A DNA stretch of 64,000 nucleotides from G963422745 sp965214285. Lineage in GTDB: Bacteria; Actinomycetota; Acidimicrobiia; Acidimicrobiales; Aldehydirespiratoraceae. Positions 17,611 to 25,497 of this stretch are shown one piece after another; position 1 is the stretch's first letter; the number at the start of each line of letters is the position of its first letter. The DNA lies in NCBI GenBank assembly GCA_965214285.1, contig OZ243946.1, positions 2,480,001-2,544,000 on the forward strand, read 5' to 3'. The notes below the pieces were generated by a model, which was not told the DNA's origin, ran no database searches, and was given only the letters and a program-made list of their open reading frames with translations. The position numbers were made by a program, and so were the translations under genes.

Positions 17611-17760
17611 TCAGGTCCGAGGGGTGATGTCCTGGTCGAAGATCTCATCGAGATCACGCCTGAATTTGGCGTAATCCACGCGTGGCGCGCCCTCAAAGGC
17701 TGCCTTGATGTCTTCGGCGGGCACATAGCGCCGACGTTTAGGGCTTGTCTCGCTGGGCAT
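17611..17760 (-). CDS. Small 49-residue protein, possibly an orphan antitoxin-like peptide
   Basis: An open frame from ATG 17760 to TGA 17611-17613. The peptide has a basic N-terminus (SPKRRRYVPAEDIKAAF) and an acidic, helical C-terminus (FRRDLDEIFDQDITPRT). This basic-then-acidic layout and the DLDE-x-F-D ending resemble C-terminal halves of type II antitoxins paired with PIN or Fic-like toxins. No toxin gene is next to it. It lies between the convergent TIGR03084 gene and ppx. Codon third positions here are less GC-biased than the neighbours (AAA, TTT, TAT used), which may indicate transfer. The function is unproven. Confidence 0.5.
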   Translation of the reverse strand: MPSETSPKRRRYVPAEDIKAAFEGAPRVDYAKFRRDLDEIFDQDITPRT

Positions 17761-17787
17761 GTCCTCAGCGTAAAGCGATATTGCGAC

Positions 17788-18720
17788 CTACGCGGACGGG
17801 GGGTTGTCGGGCTCGTGGGCCAATTCGGCGACGATGCCGTCGAGGATGTCGGACTCGCTCACCAGGCACTCCTCGAAGCCGAAGTGGCGCATGGTCCGGA
17901 CCAGGATGCAGAGCCCGCCGACGATCACCTCGGCACGGTCTGCTTCCAGCCCCGGGTTGTGGACACGATCGGCCAGCGACTCGGTCACGAGCGTGCGGTA
18001 GACGTCCTCCACCGCCGCCTTGGACAGCCGGTAGCCGTGGATGCGGGCGCGGTCGTAGACGGCCAGCCCGATCTCCACGGCTGCCGTGGCCGACACCGTG
18101 CCCGCCAGGCCGACGAACGTGCGGGCGGCAGCGGCACCGGGGATCTGACGGGCCACGTCGTCGAGGTGGGCCTCGGTGATCGACAGGCACGCGGCCAGCT
18201 CCTCGGGCTGCGGAGGATCGTGATGCACGTACTTCTCGGTGAGCCGCACGCAGCCGATGTCACACGACACGCCGGCGGAGGCCTCGCTGTGGCCGTAGAC
18301 GAACTCGGTGGAGCCGCCGCCGATGTCGCACACCAGGAACGGCCCGTCGGCGGGATCGAGCTCGGCGGTCGCCCCGGCGAACGAGAGCCGGCCCTCCTCG
18401 TCGCCCGACAGCAGCTCGGGCGCCGCGCCGAGAACCGCCTCGACCTGCTCGAAGAACTCGTCGCGGTTGGCGGCATCGCGGCACGCCGACGTGGCGACCG
18501 CCCGGATCCGCTCGGTGCCGTGGCTGTCCAGCGCTGCCCGGTAGTCGCGCAGGCAGTCGATCACCCGGTCCATGGCATCGCCGGCGAGCGCTCCGCTGTC
18601 CTCCACGCCCTGGCCGAGGCGGGTGATCTTCATGCGCCGCTCCAGCGCTGCGCCGGCGGCGGTGTCCTGTATCAGCATGCGGGTGGAGTTGGTGCCGATG
18701 TCGACCGCGGCGACGATCAC
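17788..18720 (-). CDS. ppx: Exopolyphosphatase / guanosine pentaphosphatase (Ppx/GppA family)
   Basis: A 310-residue protein of the ASKHA fold. AAVDIGTNSTRMLI at the N-terminus is the phosphate-1 motif, CDIGGGSTEF (about residues 130-140) is phosphate-2, and SAATAAV-like TVSATAAVEIGL follows. The length matches the short actinobacterial Ppx type. The start is GTG at 18720 because it overlaps the DUF501 stop as GTGA; the longer upstream frame has no similarity. It hydrolyses polyphosphate or pppGpp. Confidence 0.88.
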   Translation of the reverse strand: MIVAAVDIGTNSTRMLIQDTAAGAALERRMKITRLGQGVEDSGALAGDAMDRVIDCLRDYRAALDSHGTERIRAVATSACRDAANRDEFFEQVEAVLGAAPELLSGDEEGRLSFAGATAELDPADGPFLVCDIGGGSTEFVYGHSEASAGVSCDIGCVRLTEKYVHHDPPQPEELAACLSITEAHLDDVARQIPGAAAARTFVGLAGTVSATAAVEIGLAVYDRARIHGYRLSKAAVEDVYRTLVTESLADRVHNPGLEADRAEVIVGGLCILVRTMRHFGFEECLVSESDILDGIVAELAHEPDNPPSA

Positions 18721-19205
18721 GATTCTCGCTCCGCAAGCCGCTCGGCGACCCAGCGGCCGACCGGGTCGTCGCCGGCGGCCAGATGCCAGGCGTAGTGGGC
18801 GTGCAGGCACTTGACGCCTCTGCGGGTGCCGCCCACCCCGCCGCTGGGGCGAGGCCCGCGGTGGCCTGCAGGCAGGGCCGCATCGCGTTCTGCCGCGTAG
18901 CGGCGATGAGCGTCCGCGAGCTCGTCGGGGTCCACGGCCTGCTCGGCCTGTCTCACCCCGCCAACCGACTCCAGCGCGCCGACAAGCCGGCGCTCGGTTT
19001 CCCCCACCAGCCAGTAGCGGGTCGGCATCGGACGTCCGGAGTCGAGCAGCGGGGCGTTGCGGATCACCACAGGATCGCCTGAGGCGCTGCGGACCACCAC
19101 CTCGAAGGCGCCCGCCGGCTCTCGACCCAGCAGCTCCGCCACCCGCGCCCTGTCGGCCTCATCGGCTGCCGGCTTCGACCCGGCTGCGGCGCCGCTCAGA
19201 GCCAT
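18717..19205 (-). CDS. DUF501 domain protein
   Basis: A 162-residue protein. VVIRNAPLLDSGRPMPTRYW and the Cys-His block GVGGTRRGVKCLHAHYAWHLA (about residues 125-145, read here in two parts) are DUF501 hallmarks; DUF501 is almost always encoded next to ppx in actinobacteria, as here with a GTGA overlap. The Cys/His residues could bind metal. The start overlaps the MobA-like gene by about ten bases. The molecular role is unknown. Confidence 0.88.
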   Translation of the reverse strand: MALSGAAAGSKPAADEADRARVAELLGREPAGAFEVVVRSASGDPVVIRNAPLLDSGRPMPTRYWLVGETERRLVGALESVGGVRQAEQAVDPDELADAHRRYAAERDAALPAGHRGPRPSGGVGGTRRGVKCLHAHYAWHLAAGDDPVGRWVAERLAERES

Positions 19206-19804
19206 CGCTGCAGGTCCGCACGGGTGTCGATGTCGGAGGCGTCGCCGACGGAGGTGACCCGGGCCACCCGGTCAGGGCGCGCCCGCACCAGCGAACGGGC
19301 GCCTTCGTCGCCGCTGACCGGCAGGCTCGGCCACACCGCAGCCGCCAGCCTGGTCGGGGGCCGCAGCTCCCCTGAGAACTCGGCCATGGCGATCTCGGCG
19401 TCGCTGTCGGCCAAGGCCCGCCAGGTGTCCGCAGACACGCCGGGCACGTCGCCGAGGCCGACCACGACCGCGCCGTGGCCGCGCCAGTCGGCATACGCGA
19501 CCGCGGCCTGCAGCGACGTGGACTGGCCGTCTTCCCAGTTCTCGTTGAACAGCACCGTCACGTCGTCGGGCATGGCGTCGGCTATCGGGGCGTGCATCGC
19601 CCCGGTCACCACGACCACCTCGTCGAGACCGGCGGCGCGCGCAGCGTCCACCGCATGGCGCACCAGCGGCTTGCCGTCGATGTGGACGAGCAGCTTGTGG
19701 CGCTCGCCGGCGAATCGGGTGCCCGCGCCTGCGGCCAGGATCACCGCGGCCACCGTCGACCGCCCCCGCCCGGCATCGCCCGGCTCTGGCTGCATGGCGG
19801 TCAC
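19196..19804 (-). CDS. MobA/MocA-like nucleotidyltransferase
   Basis: A 202-residue NTP transferase. AVILAAGAGTRF (residues 19-30) is the nucleotide-binding signature, with the downstream Lys in HKLLVHIDGKPL. GLGDVPGVSADTW carries the metal-binding Asp in the LGDxP motif of MocA-type molybdenum cofactor cytidylyltransferases. The start is GTG at 19804 or ATG at 19795. The GTG overlaps the stop of the upstream DNA methyltransferase gene (GTGA), so transcription from the methyltransferase promoter may run into this housekeeping operon. Confidence 0.85.
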   Translation of the reverse strand: MTAMQPEPGDAGRGRSTVAAVILAAGAGTRFAGERHKLLVHIDGKPLVRHAVDAARAAGLDEVVVVTGAMHAPIADAMPDDVTVLFNENWEDGQSTSLQAAVAYADWRGHGAVVVGLGDVPGVSADTWRALADSDAEIAMAEFSGELRPPTRLAAAVWPSLPVSGDEGARSLVRARPDRVARVTSVGDASDIDTRADLQRWL

Positions 19805-21552
19805 CCGCCGCCGACACCAGCGAGGCTGGCCGTCGCTGAATCGACAACAGCCTCGACACGCCGAAGCTCAGCAGCGACCAGCGAGTAGTCGAGGGCGCTG
19901 AGGTCCCAGCCCTCGCGGAGCGCGTCTCGGATCAGTTCCACGTAGATGTGGCTGGGGGTGGGTGCGACGCCCGCCGCTACCGCGTTCTGGACCAGGTCGT
20001 GCAGCTCTTCGGGGGTCGGGAGCGACAGGGCGGTCTGGCCGGCCGACTCATCGCTGCGATCAAGCGTGAAGACCAAGTCGAGGGTGACGACGGCTTCGAA
20101 GCCGCTGGCGAGGCCCTTGACGGATCGCTGGCCCTTGTCCAGGAGGGTGATGCCGTCGGGGTCGAACACGAAGCCGGCGGCGCGGGCTGCCCGCTGGAGC
20201 ACCGACCAGACGGCCCCGCGGCTGTTGGAGAACACGACGGACATCCGACCGCCCGGCTTCAGCACCCGGTGCGCCTCCCTGAAGGCGCCGGCAAGGAGGC
20301 GCTCATAGCGATCCAGATCCCGGGTGTCGTCGCCGGAGTCTGTTCGGTCCACGACGGCTTCGTGGGTCGGGTCGGTCAGGGACCCGAGCCAGGCCTCCTG
20401 GAAGAGGTTCATGTCCGAGTAGAAGATGTTGCTCCCGAACGGCGGATCCGTGAACACGTAGTCGACCGAGGCGTCCGGAAGGTGCAGCTCGTGGGCGGAG
20501 CTAAGCACGTAGTCGACGTCGGGCACCTCGCCGGCCTGATTGCCCTGCATCCGGTCGCGGATGAAGCGATCAGATCGCGCCAGCGCCTCGATCTTGCGCA
20601 GGAACAGGTCGTAGACGTTCCACTCGTAGAACACCGGTGCGATGTAGTAGTTCTGGTTGGCCGCGTTGAGCGGCCTCTTGGGGTGCCACTGGTAGCGCTT
20701 CGAAGCCCTGGGCAGGATCGCCGTGAAGCCGAACAGCAGCTTTGAGCGCAGCTCCTCGCAGGGTTCCGCCCGAATCGCAGCTCTCAGCGACGCCAGCACG
20801 CCCAGATTGCGTCTGGAGAAGAACTGCGCGGTCGAGTTGAGACCGTGCTTGCCCAGGGCCGAGGCCTGGTACATCTGCCGGTCGCTCGCGATCTCCGCGT
20901 CCCCGATGTCCAGACCGCGCAGGTCCGGCTCAGAGACCGGAGTCGTGGGCCGCTGCTCTAGCTGTCGCTTGGAGCAGCAGCAGGCGACCACGTCCATGGC
21001 GTGGTCCTCGCCGGACCGCTCCGAGCCGCGCAGTCTCAGCGGCGCGGAGCATCCGCCGCAGGTCATCGCCTGCTTGGAGAAGCCGGCTGCTGCGAGCCGG
21101 TCGTAGTACGTGTTGAGGCGCCCGCAATCCCCGCAGCCGATCCTCACGCTCCACACCGCCTTCACGACTTCGGCGCTGCCTCCGCAGTCCGCGCACCGGG
21201 TGGCGTAGACGTCTCCGATCCTCGCCTCGGCGGCGCTCACGGCCCTGCGAGACGCGTCTCGAAGCGCGTCTGCGTCGACGAGGTTCAGGTAGTTCGTGCC
21301 GATGTGGCGGCCGAGCACGCTGATGTCGACGAGCACCGCCCGGCGATCGAGCATCGCCGCCGCGACGCCGGTCATCCCGGAGCCGGCGAACACGTCCAGG
21401 ACGGTGTCGCCGCTGCTGGTGAACTCCTCGATGAAGAACTCGATCGCAGACACGGGAACCTTGGTCAGGTAGCCATGCGCCATGTACACCGGGTCGGTCT
21501 TGGAGACCTCGATCTGCTCGGGCAGCCGGCCGTTCCTGGGCGTGTTACTCAT
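19801..21552 (-). CDS. DNA methyltransferase of a C-protein-controlled restriction-modification system
   Basis: A 583-residue methyltransferase. Motif I DVFAGSGMTG starts at Asp53 and motif IV DPPF at Asp369. The 300 residues between them hold a zinc-ribbon-like cysteine set (CADCGG, CGDCGRL, TCGGCSAP, residues about 121-185) and the probable target-recognition part. The I-insert-IV order resembles alpha-class amino methyltransferases. ATG at 21552 is chosen because C-boxes cover it. Longer upstream starts exist at 21567 and 21606. It is divergent from the C gene at 21595, and its stop overlaps the MobA-like gene. DPPF suggests N6-adenine or N4-cytosine methylation; the target site is unknown. 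Confidence 0.85.
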   Translation of the reverse strand: MSNTPRNGRLPEQIEVSKTDPVYMAHGYLTKVPVSAIEFFIEEFTSSGDTVLDVFAGSGMTGVAAAMLDRRAVLVDISVLGRHIGTNYLNLVDADALRDASRRAVSAAEARIGDVYATRCADCGGSAEVVKAVWSVRIGCGDCGRLNTYYDRLAAAGFSKQAMTCGGCSAPLRLRGSERSGEDHAMDVVACCCSKRQLEQRPTTPVSEPDLRGLDIGDAEIASDRQMYQASALGKHGLNSTAQFFSRRNLGVLASLRAAIRAEPCEELRSKLLFGFTAILPRASKRYQWHPKRPLNAANQNYYIAPVFYEWNVYDLFLRKIEALARSDRFIRDRMQGNQAGEVPDVDYVLSSAHELHLPDASVDYVFTDPPFGSNIFYSDMNLFQEAWLGSLTDPTHEAVVDRTDSGDDTRDLDRYERLLAGAFREAHRVLKPGGRMSVVFSNSRGAVWSVLQRAARAAGFVFDPDGITLLDKGQRSVKGLASGFEAVVTLDLVFTLDRSDESAGQTALSLPTPEELHDLVQNAVAAGVAPTPSHIYVELIRDALREGWDLSALDYSLVAAELRRVEAVVDSATASLAGVGGG

Positions 21553-21571
21553 AGTCTGTAGACCCATAGTC
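21546..21571. promoter_or_regulatory. Paired C-boxes (controller-protein operator)
   Basis: Two 11-bp near-repeats, TACTCATAGTC (21546-21556) and GACCCATAGTC (21561-21571), are separated by TGTA. This matches the established C-box layout GACT-N3-AGTC, spacer, GACT-N3-AGTC recognised by controller proteins of type II restriction-modification systems. Box 1 covers the methyltransferase start codon; box 2 ends 23 bp upstream of the C gene start. Binding would repress the methyltransferase and time expression of C and its downstream gene. Confidence 0.8.
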
Positions 21572-21594
21572 GGTATCAAGCCATCGTAGGCGAT

Positions 21595-21840
21595 GTGACG
21601 GAGCATCGATCCGGCATCTCGCCGGATGACCCTCTAGGACAGTTTGGCAGGCGCCTGCGACAACAGCGGGCCAAAGCCGGCCTGTCGCAAGAGGATCTCG
21701 CGGACCGGTCGGGCCTGCATCGGACCTATATTTCCTCCATCGAGCGCGGCAGGCGAAATGTCTCGCTCCGCAACATCCACATTCTGGCGGACGCGCTCGG
21801 CATCGAGCCGGCGCAGCTGATCGAGGACCGGAACGGGTGA
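21595..21840 (+). CDS. Controller (C) protein, XRE-type HTH regulator
   Basis: An 81-residue protein, the usual size for restriction-modification controllers. The helix-turn-helix has GLSQEDLADRSGLHRTYIS and then IERGRRNVSLRNI, the characteristic C-protein recognition and dimer segments. The start is GTG at 21595, 23 bp after the second C-box. Its stop is three bases before the HEAT-repeat gene, the usual C-then-R order. Autoactivation followed by repression through the paired C-boxes is expected from the family. Confidence 0.9.
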   Translation: MTEHRSGISPDDPLGQFGRRLRQQRAKAGLSQEDLADRSGLHRTYISSIERGRRNVSLRNIHILADALGIEPAQLIEDRNG

Positions 21841-21843
21841 ACG

Positions 21844-23349
21844 ATGGCATTCAAGCAAGACGAGGATTTCCTGCGGTTCCTGACCCTGGGTGCAGCAGGC
21901 ACGGACAGGACGGCCCAGGCCCTGCGCAGCAGAGGGCACCGGCCGATCGAGCTAGAGCGGTATGCGATGGCCAACAAGATCTGGGCGACCAAGGTCAAGC
22001 GCCTCAGGATGCCCGATCTGCTGTGCGTCGACTGCGGACTGCGGGTCGAGGCACGGGCGAAGGCCCGGCTCGAGATGAGAATGAGCGACAGCGACGCCAT
22101 CGACCGAGCCTGGGATGCCGGGCTGCGGGACGACGACCTGGTCGCCTTCCTCCGCTGCGAGTTCGACCCGACGAGCTTCACGGCAGCGCCTGACCTGCCC
22201 CAGTTCTTCGCGGTCTCGGCGATGAGAGCGGCGGCTGATGCCTCAGAACGCGGTGCTGCCAAAGCCGCTTCCGAGGGCTACGAGACGGACCGACAGTGGA
22301 AGGCCAGCGTTCCGAGCCGTGCCGGACGAGTCATCACCGTTGAGGGCGGATCGGTCACTGCTCTCCTCGGTGCCGGCATCGCGTCCGAGAGGCGGCAGAC
22401 CTACAGGCGCTCCTACGCCTATCTGGCCCCTGGTGAGACCTTCAGAGCGGGCTCAGTGTTCGTCGCCGGCGAGGTCGAGCCACCCACGGCAGCGTCGCTC
22501 GGCTGCTCGGGTGGATGGGACTACGCCACAGCCCTGCGCGCTGACGACGTGTTGGAGCGGTTCGCGGCGACCAAAGCGGCGGGAGTTCTAGAGGACGAAT
22601 CCTGCGACGGTCTGTTGCGCTCCCTCGTCGTGGACGATGACGACGACCGGGTCCGGCTCGAAGCCATGGCCGGCTTGGCGCGGCTGGACCCCGGTTATGC
22701 GGAGAATCTGTGCCAGATCGTGATGGACCTGGATTCCGAGACCCCGGGCTTGAGGATGGAGGCCGTTCTCGTGATGTCGGAGCTGCCCGGCGATCTCACC
22801 GCCCACCATCTTGAGAGGCTCGCCGGCTCAGCCGACCTCGACCCGGAGCTCCGAAGCGCCGCTGTCTGGGGCCTCGGGTCAGCCGGCGTCGACGAGCCGG
22901 CGAGAGCGCTGTCGTTCATCGCTGACGAAGATGACGACTTCGCCCTTCACGCTGTCGCAGCAGTGGGCCCTCTCGAAGATCAGGATGCGATCGGACGTGC
23001 CCTGGACCTCCTGGACGGAGACGGCCGGTCGGCGTCGTCGGCGATCGAGCTGCTGGCGATGAGCGATCCGGCACTCACAGTCCCGGGGCTGTTGCGGGTC
23101 GCTTCCATCGACAATGCCGGGGCGACAAGGGCATGTGCGGTTCTCGGGACGCTGGGGCGAGAGGCCGTTCTCGGGGTGTCAAACGAGCTGCCCGCGAGCG
23201 TGCTCTCCGCGGTCGAGCCCATGTGGACCGGCTATCACGAGAACTGGCTGCACAGGCAGACCATAGGCTCCGCCGACCTTGCATTCCTGCGTCGGCAGAC
23301 CCTGAGAGTCCACCCACTGGCCTATCTCTCGCCGCGCTGCGCGCCGTGA
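21844..23349 (+). CDS. HEAT-repeat protein in the restriction-endonuclease position (candidate REase)
   Basis: A 501-residue protein. Residues 1-190 form a globular domain with MPDLLCVDCGLRVEARAK near residues 55-75. The P-D-x(n)-E-x-R-x-K spacing could be a PD-(D/E)XK variant, but this is not certain. Residues about 240-470 are HEAT/PBS-lyase-like helical repeats (DRVRLEAMAGLARLD, PGLRMEAVLVMSEL, PELRSAAVWGLGSAG, FALHAVAAVG). The gene starts three bases after the C gene, which is where the restriction enzyme is encoded in C-regulated systems. No characterised restriction enzyme that I know has this architecture. The nuclease role is inferred from position. Confidence 0.65.
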   Translation: MAFKQDEDFLRFLTLGAAGTDRTAQALRSRGHRPIELERYAMANKIWATKVKRLRMPDLLCVDCGLRVEARAKARLEMRMSDSDAIDRAWDAGLRDDDLVAFLRCEFDPTSFTAAPDLPQFFAVSAMRAAADASERGAAKAASEGYETDRQWKASVPSRAGRVITVEGGSVTALLGAGIASERRQTYRRSYAYLAPGETFRAGSVFVAGEVEPPTAASLGCSGGWDYATALRADDVLERFAATKAAGVLEDESCDGLLRSLVVDDDDDRVRLEAMAGLARLDPGYAENLCQIVMDLDSETPGLRMEAVLVMSELPGDLTAHHLERLAGSADLDPELRSAAVWGLGSAGVDEPARALSFIADEDDDFALHAVAAVGPLEDQDAIGRALDLLDGDGRSASSAIELLAMSDPALTVPGLLRVASIDNAGATRACAVLGTLGREAVLGVSNELPASVLSAVEPMWTGYHENWLHRQTIGSADLAFLRRQTLRVHPLAYLSPRCAP

Positions 23350-23375
23350 AGCTCGGGAAGGCGGGCCGCCTGCTG
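23334..23375 (-). pseudogene. Short remnant of a PhyH-like gene
   Basis: 42 bp at the 3' end of the HEAT gene and just beyond match 38987-39028 in the intact PhyH gene with three mismatches. On the minus strand both encode RPAFPSFTARSA. No other part of PhyH is recognisable here, so this is a leftover rather than a gene. See the segmental-duplication finding. Confidence 0.6.
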
Positions 23376-23578
23376 CCCCTGAGGCTTCCCGGCTGAAGGC
23401 AGGCGCACTCCCGCGCCGACGGCGCGGACCGTGCCTTCCTGGCCGGACGCAAGAGACGGCCCGCGAGAGAACAGGCCCGACCCGCCGGTTCGCGGGCGGC
23501 GGCTCGGTCTCCATAGGCTCAGCCGACGATGCGCACCTCGACACGATGCACTTCGCCGGTGCCCGCGAGCGCGATCCG

Positions 23579-24418
23579 GTGAGCGACAACCCTCCGTCCG
23601 GGAGCCAGACGACCGGCGACAGCGCCGCTCCGAGCTCTGCGGTGGTGATCGACAAGGAATGGCTCACACCGGCCATGGCGAGGATCTGGCTCGACGGCAG
23701 CGACGGGTTCGCCCCGATCGAGGCCACCGAGGGTTACCTGAAGTGCTTCTTCGTGCCCCCCGGAGCGCCTTATGCGGTGCCATGGGGTCCTGAGTGCGAC
23801 AGCGCAGCGCCGGAGCTGCGGCCGCGGTCTCGTCGCCTCACGGTGCGCTGCTGGGACCCCGATGCCCAGGTCTTCGCGATCGACGTGCTGACCCATTCCG
23901 GCGCCGGCTACGCAGGCCGCTGGGCCGAGCAGGCCGAGCCCGGCGACGTGCTCTACTTCCAGGGGCCCAGCGGCAAGTACCGGCCCGACCCCGACGCCGA
24001 CTGGCACCTGTTCGCCGGCGACGAGTCGGCGCTGCCCGCCATCGCTGCCTCGTTGGAGGCCGTGCCTGAGGGCAGGCCTTGCGTGGCGCTCGTGGTCGTG
24101 GACTCCGAGGCCCACGAGATCGAGCTGCTCAGCCCCGGCGAGGTTCAGGCGATCTGGCTTCACCGCGACCGCGCCGCTGCGCCCGAGCGCCTGCTCGCAT
24201 CAGCGGTCGAGGCTCTGGAGTGGCACCCGGGGCGGGTGGACGTGTTCCTGCACGGCGAGGCCGGCGAGGTGCGGGCGACCCGCAAGCACCTGGTGGCCGG
24301 CCGCGGGGTGGACCACCGGGAAGCATCGATCTCGCCGTACTGGCGGCGCGACCACGACGACGAGCAGTGGCGGGCAGTGAAGCGCCAGTGGCTCGCTGAG
24401 CAGGAGCTCGACAACTGA
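23579..24418 (+). CDS. Siderophore-interacting protein (FAD-binding ferric reductase family)
   Basis: A 279-residue protein of the ViuB/SIP family. The N-terminal FAD-binding beta-barrel includes RRLTVRCWDP and DVLTHSGAGYAGRWAEQAEPGD (the phosphate-binding stretch, residues about 95-130). The C-terminal NAD(P)-binding half has LFAGDESALPAIAASLE and ends in ISPYWRRDHDDEQW, the typical SIP terminus. It would release iron from ferric siderophores by reduction. The start is GTG at 23579; an upstream ATG at 23546 adds 11 residues. A decayed copy lies at 40515. Confidence 0.88.
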   Translation: MSDNPPSGSQTTGDSAAPSSAVVIDKEWLTPAMARIWLDGSDGFAPIEATEGYLKCFFVPPGAPYAVPWGPECDSAAPELRPRSRRLTVRCWDPDAQVFAIDVLTHSGAGYAGRWAEQAEPGDVLYFQGPSGKYRPDPDADWHLFAGDESALPAIAASLEAVPEGRPCVALVVVDSEAHEIELLSPGEVQAIWLHRDRAAAPERLLASAVEALEWHPGRVDVFLHGEAGEVRATRKHLVAGRGVDHREASISPYWRRDHDDEQWRAVKRQWLAEQELDN

Positions 24419-24439
24419 GCCGGCGGCCCTAGCCGGCTC
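24417..24439. terminator. Bidirectional hairpin terminator candidate
   Basis: A perfect 8-bp inverted repeat GAGCCGGC/GCCGGCTC (24417-24424, 24432-24439) with a 7-nt loop lies at the stop of the siderophore-interacting gene and before the end of the convergent SnoaL-like gene. There is no T-tract, as is common in GC-rich actinobacteria. Confidence 0.5.
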
Positions 24440-24462
24440 CGTCCTCTGGCACCTCTGGCCCC

Positions 24463-25497
24463 TCAGGCGGGTCGCGCCTTGCTGAGCTCGCGCATCCGGC
24501 CCAGCACGTCCACGCCCAGCTGGTCCCAGACGTGCAGCAGGTCCACGAGCACCCAGTTCTCGCGGATCCTGAGTCCCTGCGGCCCCTGCTCGACTCGCCA
24601 GAAGTCGAGGCTGCGCATGGTGATCGCCTGGCCGGTCGGGGCGATCCCCAGCCAGCCGCCGCCGCTGAAGGTCATCGACATGCCGGGCCACCCGGTCACG
24701 CCCACATAGTCGCCGTCGGCGAAGAAGTGGCCGTCGCCCGCGTAGCCGCCGCGTCGATCGGGCATGGCCTTGAGAAACGGGATCTGGTGCCGGTCGCGGA
24801 ACCCACGGATGCCGCGGCTCGTGCCGATGCCCGCCGGCCCGTACCAGTTGAAGTCCCGATGCCACCAGTGCTCGAGCCGCATCGCCTCCTCGGGCTCGCG
24901 GGGATGGCGCCCCATGTCGGCCAGCATGGCCATCACGTGCTCGCACGATGCCTGAGACCGCAGCGGGTCCCTCGGCCCCGGCACCAGCCCGTCGCAGCCG
25001 GCAGGGCCGGGAACCGTCCATTCCCTGCCCAGGCTCGGGCCCATCGGCCAGGCACCGGCCTGCATTATCAGCTCCGGGATGTCCCACAGGGCCTGCACTT
25101 CGACCACCCGGCCGTCGACCACACGAAAGAACTCGTGGAAGCGCATCGACGCAATGTGGCCTGTCGGCGGTATGCCCAGCAACGGCGCCCGGAAGGTGCC
25201 CGTGTAGTGGCCTGCGCAGCCCACCCAGTCGTTGCCGTCGGGATCGCTGCCGGCGATGACGATGAAGTCGCGGCGCTCGGCGTCGGGCAGCGCCGCCCCC
25301 AGCGGCGCCAGCGCCTCGGCGAGAAATCCGTCCGGCCCGTCGATGTCCTCGAACGGGAAAGCCAGATGCACCTCGGCGTCTGAGGCGAATGCGCCGGCCA
25401 GGGCCGCGCTGATCGCCTCCGTGGACCAGTCGTGCATGGCCCGGCGCAGCGGCTCGAGCAGCGCCTTGTTGGCCTCGTGGCGGTCTGGCGCGCTCAC
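24463..25497 (-). CDS. SnoaL/NTF2-like double-domain protein (third copy in the operon)
   Basis: A 344-residue protein made of two SnoaL-like (ester cyclase/polyketide cyclase-type) cone folds. Segments RDFIVIAGSDPDGNDWVGCAGHYTGTF and RVVDGRVVEVQALWDIPELIMQAG (read in parts) are the ester-cyclase pattern in the first half; GDYVGVTGWPGMSMTFSGGGWLG and ENWVLVDLLHVWDQLGVDVL repeat it in the second. It shares the ENWV-x-x-DLLH C-terminal motif with the gene at 27836. It overlaps the MetE-like gene by four bases and is the last gene of the LacI operon. Whether it is an enzyme or binding protein is unknown. Confidence 0.75.
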   Translation of the reverse strand: MSAPDRHEANKALLEPLRRAMHDWSTEAISAALAGAFASDAEVHLAFPFEDIDGPDGFLAEALAPLGAALPDAERRDFIVIAGSDPDGNDWVGCAGHYTGTFRAPLLGIPPTGHIASMRFHEFFRVVDGRVVEVQALWDIPELIMQAGAWPMGPSLGREWTVPGPAGCDGLVPGPRDPLRSQASCEHVMAMLADMGRHPREPEEAMRLEHWWHRDFNWYGPAGIGTSRGIRGFRDRHQIPFLKAMPDRRGGYAGDGHFFADGDYVGVTGWPGMSMTFSGGGWLGIAPTGQAITMRSLDFWRVEQGPQGLRIRENWVLVDLLHVWDQLGVDVLGRMRELSKARPA

